Shown here: piece by piece, positions 42,882-53,223 of the stretch
How positions within the stretch are numbered: the stretch's first letter is position 1
Layout: the number at the start of each line of letters is the position of its first letter
Origin: Roseiarcus sp963721905
GTDB taxonomy: Bacteria; Pseudomonadota; Alphaproteobacteria; Rhizobiales; Beijerinckiaceae
NCBI GenBank assembly: GCA_963721905.1
Contig: CAVRMF010000030.1
Coordinates: 1 to 64,000 of the forward strand
Direction of reading: 5' to 3'
DNA: 64,000 nucleotides
Notes under the pieces: generated by a model
What the model saw: only the letters and a program-made list of their open reading frames with translations
Told to the model about the DNA's origin: nothing
Database searches by the model: none
Made by a program: the position numbers and the translations under genes

Positions 42882-44919
42882 CTAAATGTCCTTCATCAGG
42901 CGGATCGCGTCGTAGACGGCGGCGTGGATGTTGCGGCTTGCGACGGCGTCGCCGATGCGGAAGAGGCGATAGCGCCCTTCATGGTTCCGCACCATCGTCT
43001 GTGGCCGGTTCGCGAGCAGCGCGCCGTGGTCGATCTCGCCAAGGTTGATCGAGCCGGCCTTGAGGTCGAAGTAGAGTTCGTCGACCGGCGTCGTGCCGTG
43101 CTCGACCACGATCTGGTCGGCCTCCTTCTCGATATGGCGCTTGCCATATTCGTCGAAGAAAATGCCGGCGACCCTGTTGCCGCGCCGCTCGAGCCGCTCG
43201 AGCCTGAGGTTGATGGCGATGGAAGCATGCGCAAGGCTCAGCGCCCGGAAATAGGGCGGGTAGCTCGTCCCGCCGATGTCTGGGGCGAGAATGCGTTCGG
43301 GGGTGACGACCTCGAGCTCGGAGCCGGCGGAAGCGATGAACTCGGCCGCCGTCATGCCAGGATGAGCGCCGTTGTCGTCATAGACGAGGACGCTCGCCGC
43401 CGGTTTGACCGCGCCAGTCAGAATGTCCCAGGACGAGGTCGCGAAGGCGTGGCCCGCGTCGAGGAAGCTCATGTTCGGCACGCCCCCCGTTGCGACGACG
43501 ACAACGTCGGGATCCTCGGCCGTGACGTCGGCCGCCTCGGCATAGGCGTTGCAGCGGATCAAGACGCCAAGACGGGCGCATTCGGCGAGGCGCCAGTCGA
43601 CGATGCCCATGATCTCGCGCCGGCGTTTGAGCCCCGCGGTGATCCGGACCTGCCCGCCCGCCTCGGCCGCCGCCTCGAACAGGACGACCTCGTGCCCGCG
43701 CTCGCCGGCGACGCGCGCCGCCTCGAGGCCCGCGGGGCCGGCGCCGACGACGACGACCTTGCGCTTTGGCCCGGCGCTCTTCTCGATCCCATGCGGGATC
43801 GTCGCCTCGCGTCCCGTCGCCGCATTGTGAATGCAGACCGCCTGACCCGAGTAGATCGAGTTCGATGCAATAGCCCATGCCGACGCAGGGCCTGATTTCG
43901 TGCTCGCGGCCCTCGGCGACTTTGCGAGCGATGTGGGGATCCGCGAGATGGGCGCGCGTCATCCCGACCATGTCGAGCTTGCCGCTCTCGATGGCGTGGC
44001 GCGCTGTCGCCACGTCCTGGATCCGCGCTGCGTGGAAGGTCGGCATCCGCGTCGCGGCCCTCACCTCGCCGGAAAAATCGAGATGCGGCGCCGAGCGCGA
44101 GCCCATGCCGGGGATGACATGGGAGAGCGCCTCCTCGGTGTCGATATGGCCGCGAATGACGTTGACGAAATCGATCAGGCCGGAGGCGGCGAGGCGCTGC
44201 GCGATCGAAACGCCCTCCTCGCGCGAGAGGCCGCGCTCCCAGTCCTCGTCGCAGACCATCCGCGCGCCGACGAGGAAGCTGTCGCCGACCCGCTTGCGGA
44301 TGGCCGAGAAGACCTCGAGGCCGAAGCGCATGCGGTTTTCGAGCGACCCGCCATAGTCGTCGTCGCGCCTGTTGGTGGCTGGCGACCAGAACTGGTCGAT
44401 CAGGTGCCCGTAGCATTCGAGCTCGAGGCCATCGAGGCCCGCGGCTTTGACCCGCTCGGCGCCGTCGGCGTACGCCGCGATGACGCGGGCGATGTCCCAG
44501 TCCTCCATGATCTTGGGGAAGGCGCGGTGCGACGGCTCGCGCACGTTGGACGGCGCTATCACCGGCAGCCAGTCCGCCTTGTTCCAGTTGGTCCGCCGGC
44601 CGAGATGGGTCATCTGGATCATTACCGCCGCGCCATGGGCGTGCACGTCGTCCGCGAGTTCGGCGAGCCAGCGGACGACCTCGTCCTTGTAGAGGAGGAT
44701 GTTGCCGAAGGCCTGCGTGCTGTCGGGGGCGACCACGGAGGAGCCGCCGATCATGGTCAGCGCGATGCCGCCTTTCGCCTTTTCCGCGTGGTAGAGCCGG
44801 TAGCGCTCCTTCGGCATGCCGTCTTCGGTATAGGCCGGCTCATGCGCGGTCGACATCAGGCGGTTGCGAAGATGAAGGTGCTTGAGCCGGTATGGCTGCA
44901 TCAGCGGATCGTTCGGCAT
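42882..44919 (-). pseudogene. OYE-family flavin oxidoreductase (N-methylproline demethylase type), frameshifted
   Basis: The 5' part encodes an FMN-binding TIM barrel of the trimethylamine/dienoyl-CoA reductase group (MPNDPLMQPYRLKHLHLRNR, AMMIQMTHLGRR-like and VCDEDWERGLSREEG regions). At CVGMGYCIE (about 43860) the frame breaks. The 4Fe-4S/FAD part continues in another frame (SIYSGQAVCIHNAATGREA) to the end, including the later DAGHAFATSSWDIL. One extra base at 43855-43862 explains it. The sequence resembles proteins annotated N-methylproline demethylase. It is either inactivated or a sequencing error; both halves are otherwise well kept. Confidence 0.83.
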
Positions 44920-45088
44920 GATCTCTCGCATCCTCCGGACAGCCGTCTCCCGCCTCACCAGACTGCCATTGCGGCGACCTTATCAAAAACCATTAGCGGC
45001 TTGACGATCAAGGCCCTCCCGGCTTGATACGCTTTTGAGCCGACGCAGGAACCCCTCGGGCGGGCTCGACGACGAACGGGAGAATCGG

Positions 45089-46072
45089 ATGCGCTCGAGA
45101 GAATTTGGCCGGACGGGGCGAAAGGTCAGCGAGATCGGCTTCGGCGCCTGGGCTATCGGCGCAGGCTGGGGCCTTGTCGACGAGGCCGATGCGCTGGCCG
45201 CGCTCAACGCTGCGCTCGACCGCGGCATGACTTTCATCGATACCGCCGACGTCTATGGCGACGGCCGTTCGGAGCGGCTTATCGCGCGCGTCCTGAAAGA
45301 GCGAGGGGGCGAAAGGCCCTTCGTCGCCACCAAAGCCGGCCGGCGCCTGCCGGCGCAGACCGTCGCCGGCTACACCCGCGAGAACCTCAACGCCTGGATC
45401 GACCGCAGCCTCAAGAACCTCGAGGTCGACCGGCTCGATCTCGTGCAGCTCCATTGCCCGCTAACCGACCTCTACTATCATGCCGAAGTCTTCGGCTATC
45501 TCGACGATGTTGTGAAGGCGGGCAAGATCATGAGTTACGGGGTCAGCGTCGAGCGGGTCGAGGAGGCGCTGAAGGCCATCGAATTTCCCGGCGTCGTCAG
45601 CGTCCAGATCATCTTCAACATCTTTCGCCTGCGGCCGGCCGAGGTGTTCTTCGACCGCGCGAAGACGAGAAACGTCGCGATCGTCGCGCGCGTGCCGCTG
45701 GCGAGCGGGCTGCTCGCGGGCAAGTTCAAGCCGGACACGCGATTTGAGGAGACGGACCATCGCCAGTTCAACCGTCACGGCGAGGCCTTCGACGTCGGCG
45801 AGACCTTCTCGGGCGTGCCCTATGACGTCGGCCTCGCGGCAGTCGAGAAAATTCGCCCTCTCGTCGGGAGCGGGACGATGGCGCAGTTCGCGCTGCGCTG
45901 GATCCTGATGTTTGACGCCGTGACCGTCGTCATTCCCGGCGCGCGAAACGCCGCGCAAGCGCGCTCGAACGCCGAAGCCGCCGACCTTCCGCCGCTCAAG
46001 CCTGAGACCATGGCGGAACTGAAGACGATCTACGATCGCGACATCAGGCCCCATGTCCATCAGCGCTGGTGA
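45089..46072 (+). CDS. Aldo/keto reductase
   Basis: The 327-residue NADPH-dependent oxidoreductase has the AKR tetrad: aspartate and tyrosine in TFIDTADVYGDGRSE, lysine in FVATKAG, and histidine in LVQLHCPL. The (beta/alpha)8 barrel and the C-terminal cofactor-binding segment (VVIPGARNAAQARSNAEA) are complete. ATG 45089 has GGGAG 6-10 nt upstream. It diverges from the flavin oxidoreductase gene, 169 bp away. The natural substrate is unknown. Confidence 0.9.
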   Translation: MRSREFGRTGRKVSEIGFGAWAIGAGWGLVDEADALAALNAALDRGMTFIDTADVYGDGRSERLIARVLKERGGERPFVATKAGRRLPAQTVAGYTRENLNAWIDRSLKNLEVDRLDLVQLHCPLTDLYYHAEVFGYLDDVVKAGKIMSYGVSVERVEEALKAIEFPGVVSVQIIFNIFRLRPAEVFFDRAKTRNVAIVARVPLASGLLAGKFKPDTRFEETDHRQFNRHGEAFDVGETFSGVPYDVGLAAVEKIRPLVGSGTMAQFALRWILMFDAVTVVIPGARNAAQARSNAEAADLPPLKPETMAELKTIYDRDIRPHVHQRW

Positions 46073-46508
46073 CGTCGCAACGGTTCGCCGGGCCTTCGGA
46101 GTTTGATAGAGCAGACGATCGCGCGCGATGGTCAATGTCGAGGGACGATTGATGCGGAACGGATGGATGTACTTCTGGATTCGGTCCAGGATTTCTTTTC
46201 TGGCCATAGCGCAACCTCCCTTCGCCGAATCCCAGTCTAGCGCCGGATACTCAATGGCGCCCAGAGTTTTCGCGGGGAAATCGATCGCTTGAGATTGCAG
46301 GCGCGCAAAGTTCCACGCTTCGTCCATAAAAGAGGTCGCGATCTTGTCTGAGTGAGGTTCGCTTGACCTTGTCACCTTGCGCTGCCAAAAGCCGCCCCAA
46401 GCCGCCCGGACTACCGCGCGCCGAGTTCGGCGTTTCCAGGCATCGCGAAGCGAACTGCTGTTCTTGGGCAGTCTGACTCAGGCGCCCGATTGCGCGAAGG
46501 TGGCAAGC
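46073..46508. other. Spacer with a minus-strand ORF start of unknown value
   Basis: Between two plus-strand genes, the minus strand has an ATG at 46207 with an excellent AAGGGAGG ribosome-binding site 7 nt before it. The 45 codons up to the end of the aldo/keto reductase begin MARKEILDRIQKYIHPFR, and the frame continues antisense through that gene to 45461. It may be the remnant of an otherwise lost gene. No other feature is visible here. Confidence 0.35.
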
Positions 46509-47558
46509 ATGGCGAAAAGCGCGAAGAGTTGGCACAAGAGAGACCGGGACGCTGTCCTCGTTGACTTTGCTTTGCAAGGCGGCGGTTCGCATGGCGCGTT
46601 CACCTGGGGCGTGCTCGATAGGCTTCTCGAAGAAACCTGGCTCCAGGTCGAGGCGATCTCGGGCACCTCCGCTGGGGCGATGAATGCGGCCGTCCTGGTC
46701 AGCGGTTGGACGAAAGGCGGCGCGGAGGGCGCGCGGGCGGCGCTCGACGCATATTGGAAGCGCGTTGCGGAAGCGGCCAAGTTTAGCCCGTTGCAGCGCT
46801 CTCCCGTCGATCGGCTGATGAACCGTTGGACCCTCGACACCTCTCCCGCGTATCTTGCCATGGACCTGATGTCCCGGGTCCTTTCGCCCTACGATTTGAA
46901 TCCGATGGGCCTGAATCCGATTAGCTCGATCCTGTCCGAGAGCATCGACTTCGCCCATCTCGCCGACTCTCCGATCAAGCTCTTCATCACGGCGACCAAT
47001 GTTCACACCGGCCGCGGACGGATCTTCCGCAACCCGGAGATCACTGCCGACGTTCTTCTCGCTTCCGCCTGCCTGCCGACGTTGTTTCAGGCGATCGAGA
47101 TTGACGGCGAGCCTTACTGGGACGGCGGGTTCGCGGGCAACCCGACGATCACGCCCTTGGTGCGCGAAAGCGACGCGCACGACAGCATTCTCATTCAGAT
47201 CAACCCGCGCGAACGACGCGACACACCCCGTACAGCAAGCGAGATCCTGAACCGCCTCAATGAGATTTCGTTCAATGCCCCGCTGATGAAGGAACTGCGC
47301 ATGATTGCGCTCTTACGCCAGGCGGCTGATCCGGGAACCGGCGAAGGCGCGCGCTGGGCCGGCATGCGCACGCATAGGATCATGACCGACAAACTCGCGG
47401 AACTCGGGGCCTCGTCGAAGCTGAACGCGGAATGGGAATTCCTGACGCTTCTGAAAGAAGAGGGAAGGCGGAGCGCCGACGCGTTCCTGGCCGCGCACGG
47501 CGAGGATGTCGGCAAGCGCTCGACGACCGATCTCGACGTGCTGCTGGAAGAGTGCTGA
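46509..47558 (+). CDS. Patatin-like phospholipase
   Basis: The 349-residue esterase keeps the patatin catalytic set: oxyanion loop LQGGGSHGAF, nucleophile elbow ISGTSAGAMNA, and the aspartate in YWDGGFAGNP forming a Ser-Asp dyad. It has no signal peptide, so it probably acts on membrane lipids from the cytoplasm. ATG 46509 is chosen because homology begins shortly after it. The GntP-type permease gene starts 4 bp after its stop, so they form an operon. Confidence 0.92.
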   Translation: MAKSAKSWHKRDRDAVLVDFALQGGGSHGAFTWGVLDRLLEETWLQVEAISGTSAGAMNAAVLVSGWTKGGAEGARAALDAYWKRVAEAAKFSPLQRSPVDRLMNRWTLDTSPAYLAMDLMSRVLSPYDLNPMGLNPISSILSESIDFAHLADSPIKLFITATNVHTGRGRIFRNPEITADVLLASACLPTLFQAIEIDGEPYWDGGFAGNPTITPLVRESDAHDSILIQINPRERRDTPRTASEILNRLNEISFNAPLMKELRMIALLRQAADPGTGEGARWAGMRTHRIMTDKLAELGASSKLNAEWEFLTLLKEEGRRSADAFLAAHGEDVGKRSTTDLDVLLEEC

Positions 47559-47562
47559 GGCC

Positions 47563-49032
47563 ATGAGCCTCCCCGACTTCGTCGGCCTCGCCGGAATCCT
47601 TGTCGGGCTCGGCTTCCTGATCTGGCTCGCTTATCGCGGCTGGAGCATACTGCTGCTCGCGCCTTTGGCCGCCATGGCGGCGGCGCTTTTTTCCCGCGAA
47701 CCGCTGCTCGCGCACTGGACGCAGACCTTCATGGCGAGCGCCGCGCAATTCGTCATGCAGTTTTTCCCGATCTTTTTGCTCGGCGCGCTGTTTGGCAAGC
47801 TGATGGAAGACAGCGGCTCGGTCGCGGCGATTGCGACCTTCATGACCGAGCGGCTCGGCGCCAAGCGCGCTGTGCTGGCGGTGGTGCTCGCCGGGGCGCT
47901 GGTCACTTATGGCGGGGTGAGCCTGTTCGTCGCCTTCTTCGTGCTCGCGCCCATGGCGCATGCGCTTTTTCGCACCGCCGAAATCCCGAAGCGGCTGATG
48001 CCGGCGGCGATCGCGCTCGGCACCTCCACCTTCACCATGTCGATGATGCCGGGCACGCCGGCGATCCAGAACGCGATCCCGATGCCGTTCTTCGGCACGA
48101 CGCCTTTCGCGGCGCCAGGTCTTGGCGTCATTGCGTCGCTGATCACGCTCGGATTTGGTCTCTGGTGGCTCGCCCGCGCCGAAGCCCGCGCGCACAAAGC
48201 GGGCGAAGGCTATCGGGGCGGCGCGGCGCCGGCAGACCATAATGTGGAGGACGAGATCGTGCGCGAGCGCGCGACGACCTCCGGCGCATTCGATCCGGCC
48301 GAGATCGCGCATGGCGACCAGAGCAGGAGTGAGCCGCCGATCGCGCTCGCCGCGCTGCCGCTCATTGTCGTCGTCGGCGTCAATCTCCTGATGTCGCTCT
48401 TCATCCTGCCGCGCATCGACGCGAGCTATCTCGCCGAGCCGGCCTGGGGCTCGACTTCGCTCGCGGCGGTCGGCGGCGTCTGGGCGGTCGTGACTGCGCT
48501 CGCCGCGGCGATCGTCGTGCTGATCGCCGTCAATCTTTCGCGGCTGCCGACGCCGCGCGCGACCATGGACGCCGGCGCCAACGCTGCCGTGCTGCCGGTG
48601 CTGAGCGTCGCAAGCCTGGTCGGGTTCGGCTCGGTCGTGGCGGCGCTGCCCGCGTTCGCGGTCGTGCGCGACGCCGTTCTCGGCATTGGCGGCGGCCCGC
48701 TCGTGTCGCTCGCGGTCGCGACCAACGTGCTTGCGTCGCTGACCGGCTCCGCGTCAGGCGGCCTCACCATCGCGCTCGACGCGCTTGGCGGCGCCTATAT
48801 GAAGCTCGCGGCCGAGCAGGGCATCAGCCCGGATCTCTTGCATCGCGTCGCGGTGATCGGGGCCGGCACACTCGACAGCCTACCGCACAACGGAGCGGTC
48901 GTCACCTTGCTCTCGGTCTGCGGCTCGACCCATCGCGAAAGCTATCTCGACATCGTCATGGTGGCGATCGTCGGCGCGCTGATCGCCCTCGTCGCGGTGA
49001 TCGCATTGGGCAGCGTGGTCGGCTCGTTTTGA
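47563..49032 (+). CDS. GntP-family permease
   Basis: The 489-residue inner-membrane protein has about 12 hydrophobic segments and matches the gluconate/organic anion GntP transporters. Typical stretches are FPIFLLGALFGKLMEDSGS, GTSTFTMSMMPGTPAIQNAI and a C-terminal HNGAVVTLLSVCG. A charged cytoplasmic loop (about 205-260) divides the halves. ATG 47563 is preceded by GAGG. It is co-transcribed with the patatin gene. The transported acid (gluconate, 3-hydroxybutyrate, others) is not determined. Confidence 0.9.
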   Translation: MSLPDFVGLAGILVGLGFLIWLAYRGWSILLLAPLAAMAAALFSREPLLAHWTQTFMASAAQFVMQFFPIFLLGALFGKLMEDSGSVAAIATFMTERLGAKRAVLAVVLAGALVTYGGVSLFVAFFVLAPMAHALFRTAEIPKRLMPAAIALGTSTFTMSMMPGTPAIQNAIPMPFFGTTPFAAPGLGVIASLITLGFGLWWLARAEARAHKAGEGYRGGAAPADHNVEDEIVRERATTSGAFDPAEIAHGDQSRSEPPIALAALPLIVVVGVNLLMSLFILPRIDASYLAEPAWGSTSLAAVGGVWAVVTALAAAIVVLIAVNLSRLPTPRATMDAGANAAVLPVLSVASLVGFGSVVAALPAFAVVRDAVLGIGGGPLVSLAVATNVLASLTGSASGGLTIALDALGGAYMKLAAEQGISPDLLHRVAVIGAGTLDSLPHNGAVVTLLSVCGSTHRESYLDIVMVAIVGALIALVAVIALGSVVGSF

Positions 49033-49054
49033 GCGCGTGTGACCGCCCCGCGGG

Positions 49055-52000
49055 TCAGGCGGCGGCGGCTTCGACTTTTTGGGACTGCTTGCCGCCATAA
49101 AGCGTGATGTAGAAGACCGGCAGCACGAGAAGCGTCAGCATCGTCGCGACGAACAGACCGCCCATGATGGCGAAAGCCATCGGCCCCCAGAACACCGTCG
49201 GGGCAATCGGGATCATGCCGAGGACGGTCGAGATCGCCGTCAGCATGATCGGGCGGAAGCGCGAGACTGTCGCCTCGACCACCGCGTCCCAGATCTCGCG
49301 TCCCTGCGCCCGCTCGGTCTCGATCTGGTCGATCAGGATGACGGCGTTGCGGGCGATCATGCCGACGAGCGCCAGAATGCCGAGAATCGCGACGAAACCA
49401 AGTGGCCTTTGAACGGTGAGCAACGCCAGGACGATTCCGATCAGTCCCAGGGGAACCACCGCGATGACGAGGAAGACGCGGCCGAAACTATGCAGCTGGG
49501 CCATCAGGAAGAGCAGCATCAGAAGCAAGGCGACAGGCAGCATGGCGAAAACCGAGGCCTGCGATTGCGCGCTCTCCTCGACCGTTCCGCCGACAACGAT
49601 GTGATAGCCGCCCGGCAGGCCTTCGCTCAGTTTATCGATCGCCGGCGTCAGCGAGCGGACCGCGCCCTCCGGCGTCGCGTCGCCGCTGACGTCCGCCTGC
49701 ACCGTCAACGTAGGGACGCGGTCGCGCCGCCAGATAAGAGGGTACTCCTGATCGAAATCGAACGAGGCGACCTGGCTCAGCGGCACCGTGCGCCCGTTGG
49801 GAAGCGGCAGCTGAAGGGAGCGCAGCGTCGAGAGCGAGACGCGCTGCTCATCGTTCGCCCGCGCGACGACGTTGACGAGATAGATGTCGTCGCGCACCTG
49901 CGTCACCGGCGTTCCCGTCATCACCGTGTTCAGCACCTCGGCGAGGGCTTGCGAACTCAGCCCCACAAGCCGGGCCTGATCCTGATCGATCCTGATGCGG
50001 ACCTCGCGGGAAGGCTCGATCCAGTCGAAATTGACGAGCCGCAGATTGGCGTCTGCGCCCATGATCTGCCCGAGTTTCAGAGCAATCGCGCGCACCTGTG
50101 TGATGTCGGGTCCGCTGACCCTGTATTTCACCGGCCATCCGACCGGCGGCCCGAGCTCGAGCGGCGACACGCGGGCGACGACGCTCGGGAGTTGCTCGGC
50201 CAGATCTTTCTCGAGCTTCGCATGCAACCGGTCCCGCGCCGCTACGTCCTTGGCGATGACGACCACTTGCGAAAAGAAGTCGTTGGCCAGTTGGACGTCG
50301 AGCGGAAGGTAGAAACGGATGGCGCCGCGCCCCACATAGGTGCTCCAGCTCGCGACGTCCGGATCGCCCTTCAGCATGCCGTCGAGTTTCGTGGCGACTG
50401 CGTCGCTCGCGAAGATCGAAGCGTTCTGCGGTAGCGTGAGATCGACGACGAGCTCGGGGCGGTCGGAGGCTGGGAAAAACTGCCGCGGCACATAGGGCAG
50501 CGCCAGCAAGGATGCGACGAAACAGCCAAGCGTCACGGCGATGGTGAGCCAGCGCACCCGCATCACCCCGAGAAGAATCGAACGGAAACTCCGCTCAACA
50601 ATTCCGGGCCCGCCGGAAGCTGCGGCATCCGGCTTCTTGAGGAGCCATACGCCGAGCAGCGGCGCGAAGAGGACCGCCACGAACCAGGATACGATGAGGG
50701 CGATCGTGACGACGGCGAAGATCGAGAAGGTGTATTCGCCGGCGGCGCTCCGCGCGAAGCCGATCGGAACGAAGCCGGCGATCGTGACCAGCGTGCCGGT
50801 CAGCATCGGCAACGCGAGCGTGCGGTAAGCGAAGGACGCCGCCTGTTCCTTGGTGTCGCCTTGCGCGAGCCGCGTCGTCATGACGTCTATGGTGGTCATC
50901 GCGCTGTCGACGAGAAGGCTAAGTGAGATGATCAGTGCGCCGAGTGAGATTCGCTGGAGGTCGATGTGCATCGCCTCCATGATTGGGAATACGATCGCGA
51001 TCGTCAGAGGTATTGTCAGCGCGACGACCGAGCCGGGCCTCAGGCCAAGGCTGATGATGCTCACCGCCATGATGATGGCGATCGCCTGCCAGAGCGATTC
51101 CATGAATTCGCCGATGGCGGTTTGCACCACGACCGGCTGATCGGATACGAGCGCCGCGTCGATGCCAAGCGGCAGGTTGGCGACGCTCTCGTCGATCGCG
51201 TTTTTCACATTGCGGCCGAGCGCCAGAATATCGCCGCCGTCGCGCATGGCGATGGCGAGGCCGATGGCCGGCTTGCCGTTGACGCGAAACATCGGTTGCG
51301 GCGGATCGGAATATGCGCGGCGGACCTGCGCGATGTCGCGCAGCCGGATCAACCGCCCGTTCGACAGGAAGTTGACGTTTAGAATGTCCTGCTCGGACGA
51401 GAAGGCGCCAGACACCCGCAACGAGAGCGTCTCGTCGCCGGTCTGAAGCGCGCCAGCGGGACTGACCGCATTCTGCGCGCGGAGGGCCGCGATCAACGCC
51501 CCGCGGTCGATGCCGAGGCCAGCGAGCTGCTCAGTCGAAAACTCGACGAAGATCTGCTCGTCCTGCGCGCCGAGAAGCTCGATCTTCGACACGTCCGGAA
51601 CCTGCAGCAGCCGCGAGCGGATGTCTTCGACATAGTCGCGCAGCTCGCGTTGGGTGAAGCCGTCCGCAGTGAAGCCGTAAATCAGCCCGAAGGTGTCGCC
51701 GAAGTCGTCGTTGAAGCCGGGTCCGATCACTCCGGCCGGCAGCGTGCCGCGTATGTCGCCGATGTTCTTGCGAACTTGATACCAGATGTCCGGGACGTCG
51801 GCGGCGCTTGTCGACCCCTTCAGGGTGACGAAGATGGTCGCGAGGCCGGGTTTTGTGTAGCTGCGCAGAAAATCGAGACCCTTGGTCTCCTGCAGCTTGC
51901 GCTCGATGCGTTCGGTGACCTGCTTCAGCGTGTCGTCCATCGACGCGCCTGGCCACGCCGCCTGCACGATCATCGTCCGGAAGGTGAACGGCGGATCTTC

Positions 52001-52114
52001 GGCGCGGCCGAGCCGGAAGTACGAGAAGAGGCCGCCGACCGTCGCGGCAATCATCAGGAAAACGATGAATGAGCGATGCTTCAGCGCCCATTCGGAAAGG
52101 TTGAAGCCGCTCAA
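49055..52114 (-). CDS. RND-family efflux transporter permease
   Basis: The 1019-residue protein has the two-fold repeated 12-helix plan of HAE-type RND pumps, with large periplasmic loops between helices 1-2 and 7-8. In helix 4 the usual double aspartate reads LLVDSAMTTIDVM, so the second aspartate is serine. In helix 10 the usual lysine is arginine (GMIARNAVILIDQI). These positions carry protons in AcrB, so coupling may differ in this subgroup. It starts at TTG 52114, overlapping the stop of the adaptor gene. No outer-membrane TolC partner lies nearby. Confidence 0.9.
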   Translation of the reverse strand: MSGFNLSEWALKHRSFIVFLMIAATVGGLFSYFRLGRAEDPPFTFRTMIVQAAWPGASMDDTLKQVTERIERKLQETKGLDFLRSYTKPGLATIFVTLKGSTSAADVPDIWYQVRKNIGDIRGTLPAGVIGPGFNDDFGDTFGLIYGFTADGFTQRELRDYVEDIRSRLLQVPDVSKIELLGAQDEQIFVEFSTEQLAGLGIDRGALIAALRAQNAVSPAGALQTGDETLSLRVSGAFSSEQDILNVNFLSNGRLIRLRDIAQVRRAYSDPPQPMFRVNGKPAIGLAIAMRDGGDILALGRNVKNAIDESVANLPLGIDAALVSDQPVVVQTAIGEFMESLWQAIAIIMAVSIISLGLRPGSVVALTIPLTIAIVFPIMEAMHIDLQRISLGALIISLSLLVDSAMTTIDVMTTRLAQGDTKEQAASFAYRTLALPMLTGTLVTIAGFVPIGFARSAAGEYTFSIFAVVTIALIVSWFVAVLFAPLLGVWLLKKPDAAASGGPGIVERSFRSILLGVMRVRWLTIAVTLGCFVASLLALPYVPRQFFPASDRPELVVDLTLPQNASIFASDAVATKLDGMLKGDPDVASWSTYVGRGAIRFYLPLDVQLANDFFSQVVVIAKDVAARDRLHAKLEKDLAEQLPSVVARVSPLELGPPVGWPVKYRVSGPDITQVRAIALKLGQIMGADANLRLVNFDWIEPSREVRIRIDQDQARLVGLSSQALAEVLNTVMTGTPVTQVRDDIYLVNVVARANDEQRVSLSTLRSLQLPLPNGRTVPLSQVASFDFDQEYPLIWRRDRVPTLTVQADVSGDATPEGAVRSLTPAIDKLSEGLPGGYHIVVGGTVEESAQSQASVFAMLPVALLLMLLFLMAQLHSFGRVFLVIAVVPLGLIGIVLALLTVQRPLGFVAILGILALVGMIARNAVILIDQIETERAQGREIWDAVVEATVSRFRPIMLTAISTVLGMIPIAPTVFWGPMAFAIMGGLFVATMLTLLVLPVFYITLYGGKQSQKVEAAAA

Positions 52115-53223
52115 GAAGCCGCTCCGAGGAGCCTGACCTTCTGGCCCGGATGCAGCGCCTGCACCCCCGCGGTGACGACGACCTCACCGCCCTCGAGGCC
52201 TCCCGAAACCACCACCGTTCCGGGATCAAAGCGCTGCACCTCGACATTATGCAGGGAGACGGTCTGGGTGTTGGGATCGACAATCCACACCGCGGGCTTG
52301 CCTTCGGTTTGGGTGAGGGCGCTTGCGGGAATCGAAATACCAGCGCCGGCGTCCAGCTCCAGACGCCCCGTCACCGTCGCGCCAAGCCGCATCGCCTCGG
52401 GGTGATCAATCAGACTCATCCGCACCCGGAACGTGCGCGTGACAGGGTCGGCCTGCGGATCGACCGTCCGCACGCGAGCCTTCGCTATGACGGACGGATC
52501 GTCGGTCAGGGTCACGGTGATCGTGGTGTCCGGCGGCGCCGCTCGCAGCACCTGGGCCGGCACATCGAAGACCGCGTCCCGGCCATCCTCGCGCGCGACC
52601 TGGTAGATCGACTGCCCGGGCTGCACCACTTCGCCCGCCTCGGCGTTCCTTGCGGTGATAGCGCCCGTAACGGTCGACTTCAGCTCGGTGAAGCTGACCC
52701 TGTCCTGGGCCTGATCAAGTTGCGCCCGGGCGTCGTCGACCCGCGCCTGAGTGGTTTGCAAATTCTGTCGCGCCTGATCGAACAGGACCCTGGTCGTAAA
52801 ACCCCTGTCCATGAGATGCGACTGGCGATCGAAATTGTTGCTCGCCTCGACCATTTGCCCTTCCGCCGCGGACAGTGCGGCTGTCGCCGACCGCAGCGCG
52901 TTCTGTTCATCCACCGGATCGAGCATCGCCAGAACCTCGTCGGGCACGACCCGGTCGCCGACGTTGGCGTTTCTCTTCAGGATGCGCCCGCCGATGCGAA
53001 AGGCGAGCGACACTTCGTTTTCCGCGAGAATCTGTCCGGTGAGAACGACCGTTTCGCCGATGTCGCCTTTGCCCGCCGTGATCGTGCGCACGGGACGCGG
53101 CGCCGGCTCGGCGACAGTCTTCTCTTCTCTGCACGCGCCGAGCACGAGGGCGAGCGCAGGAAGAAGCGGCAGAGCCCACGCAAGACGGCGGCCTCGGGTT
53201 GGAACGGTCTTGCGCAGGGCCAT
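52111..53223 (-). CDS. RND efflux periplasmic adaptor (HlyD/MFP family) lipoprotein
   Basis: The 370-residue adaptor has a lipoprotein signal ending in the lipobox LVLGAC, so it is anchored in the inner membrane and links the pump to an outer-membrane channel. After it come the barrel-sandwich and coiled-coil hairpin region (alpha-helical stretch RSATAALSAAEGQMVEASNN, then LDQAQDRVSF), and C-terminal beta domains. ATG 53223 has AAGGA at -12. It is translationally coupled to the permease through a TTGA overlap. Confidence 0.91.
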   Translation of the reverse strand: MALRKTVPTRGRRLAWALPLLPALALVLGACREEKTVAEPAPRPVRTITAGKGDIGETVVLTGQILAENEVSLAFRIGGRILKRNANVGDRVVPDEVLAMLDPVDEQNALRSATAALSAAEGQMVEASNNFDRQSHLMDRGFTTRVLFDQARQNLQTTQARVDDARAQLDQAQDRVSFTELKSTVTGAITARNAEAGEVVQPGQSIYQVAREDGRDAVFDVPAQVLRAAPPDTTITVTLTDDPSVIAKARVRTVDPQADPVTRTFRVRMSLIDHPEAMRLGATVTGRLELDAGAGISIPASALTQTEGKPAVWIVDPNTQTVSLHNVEVQRFDPGTVVVSGGLEGGEVVVTAGVQALHPGQKVRLLGAAS

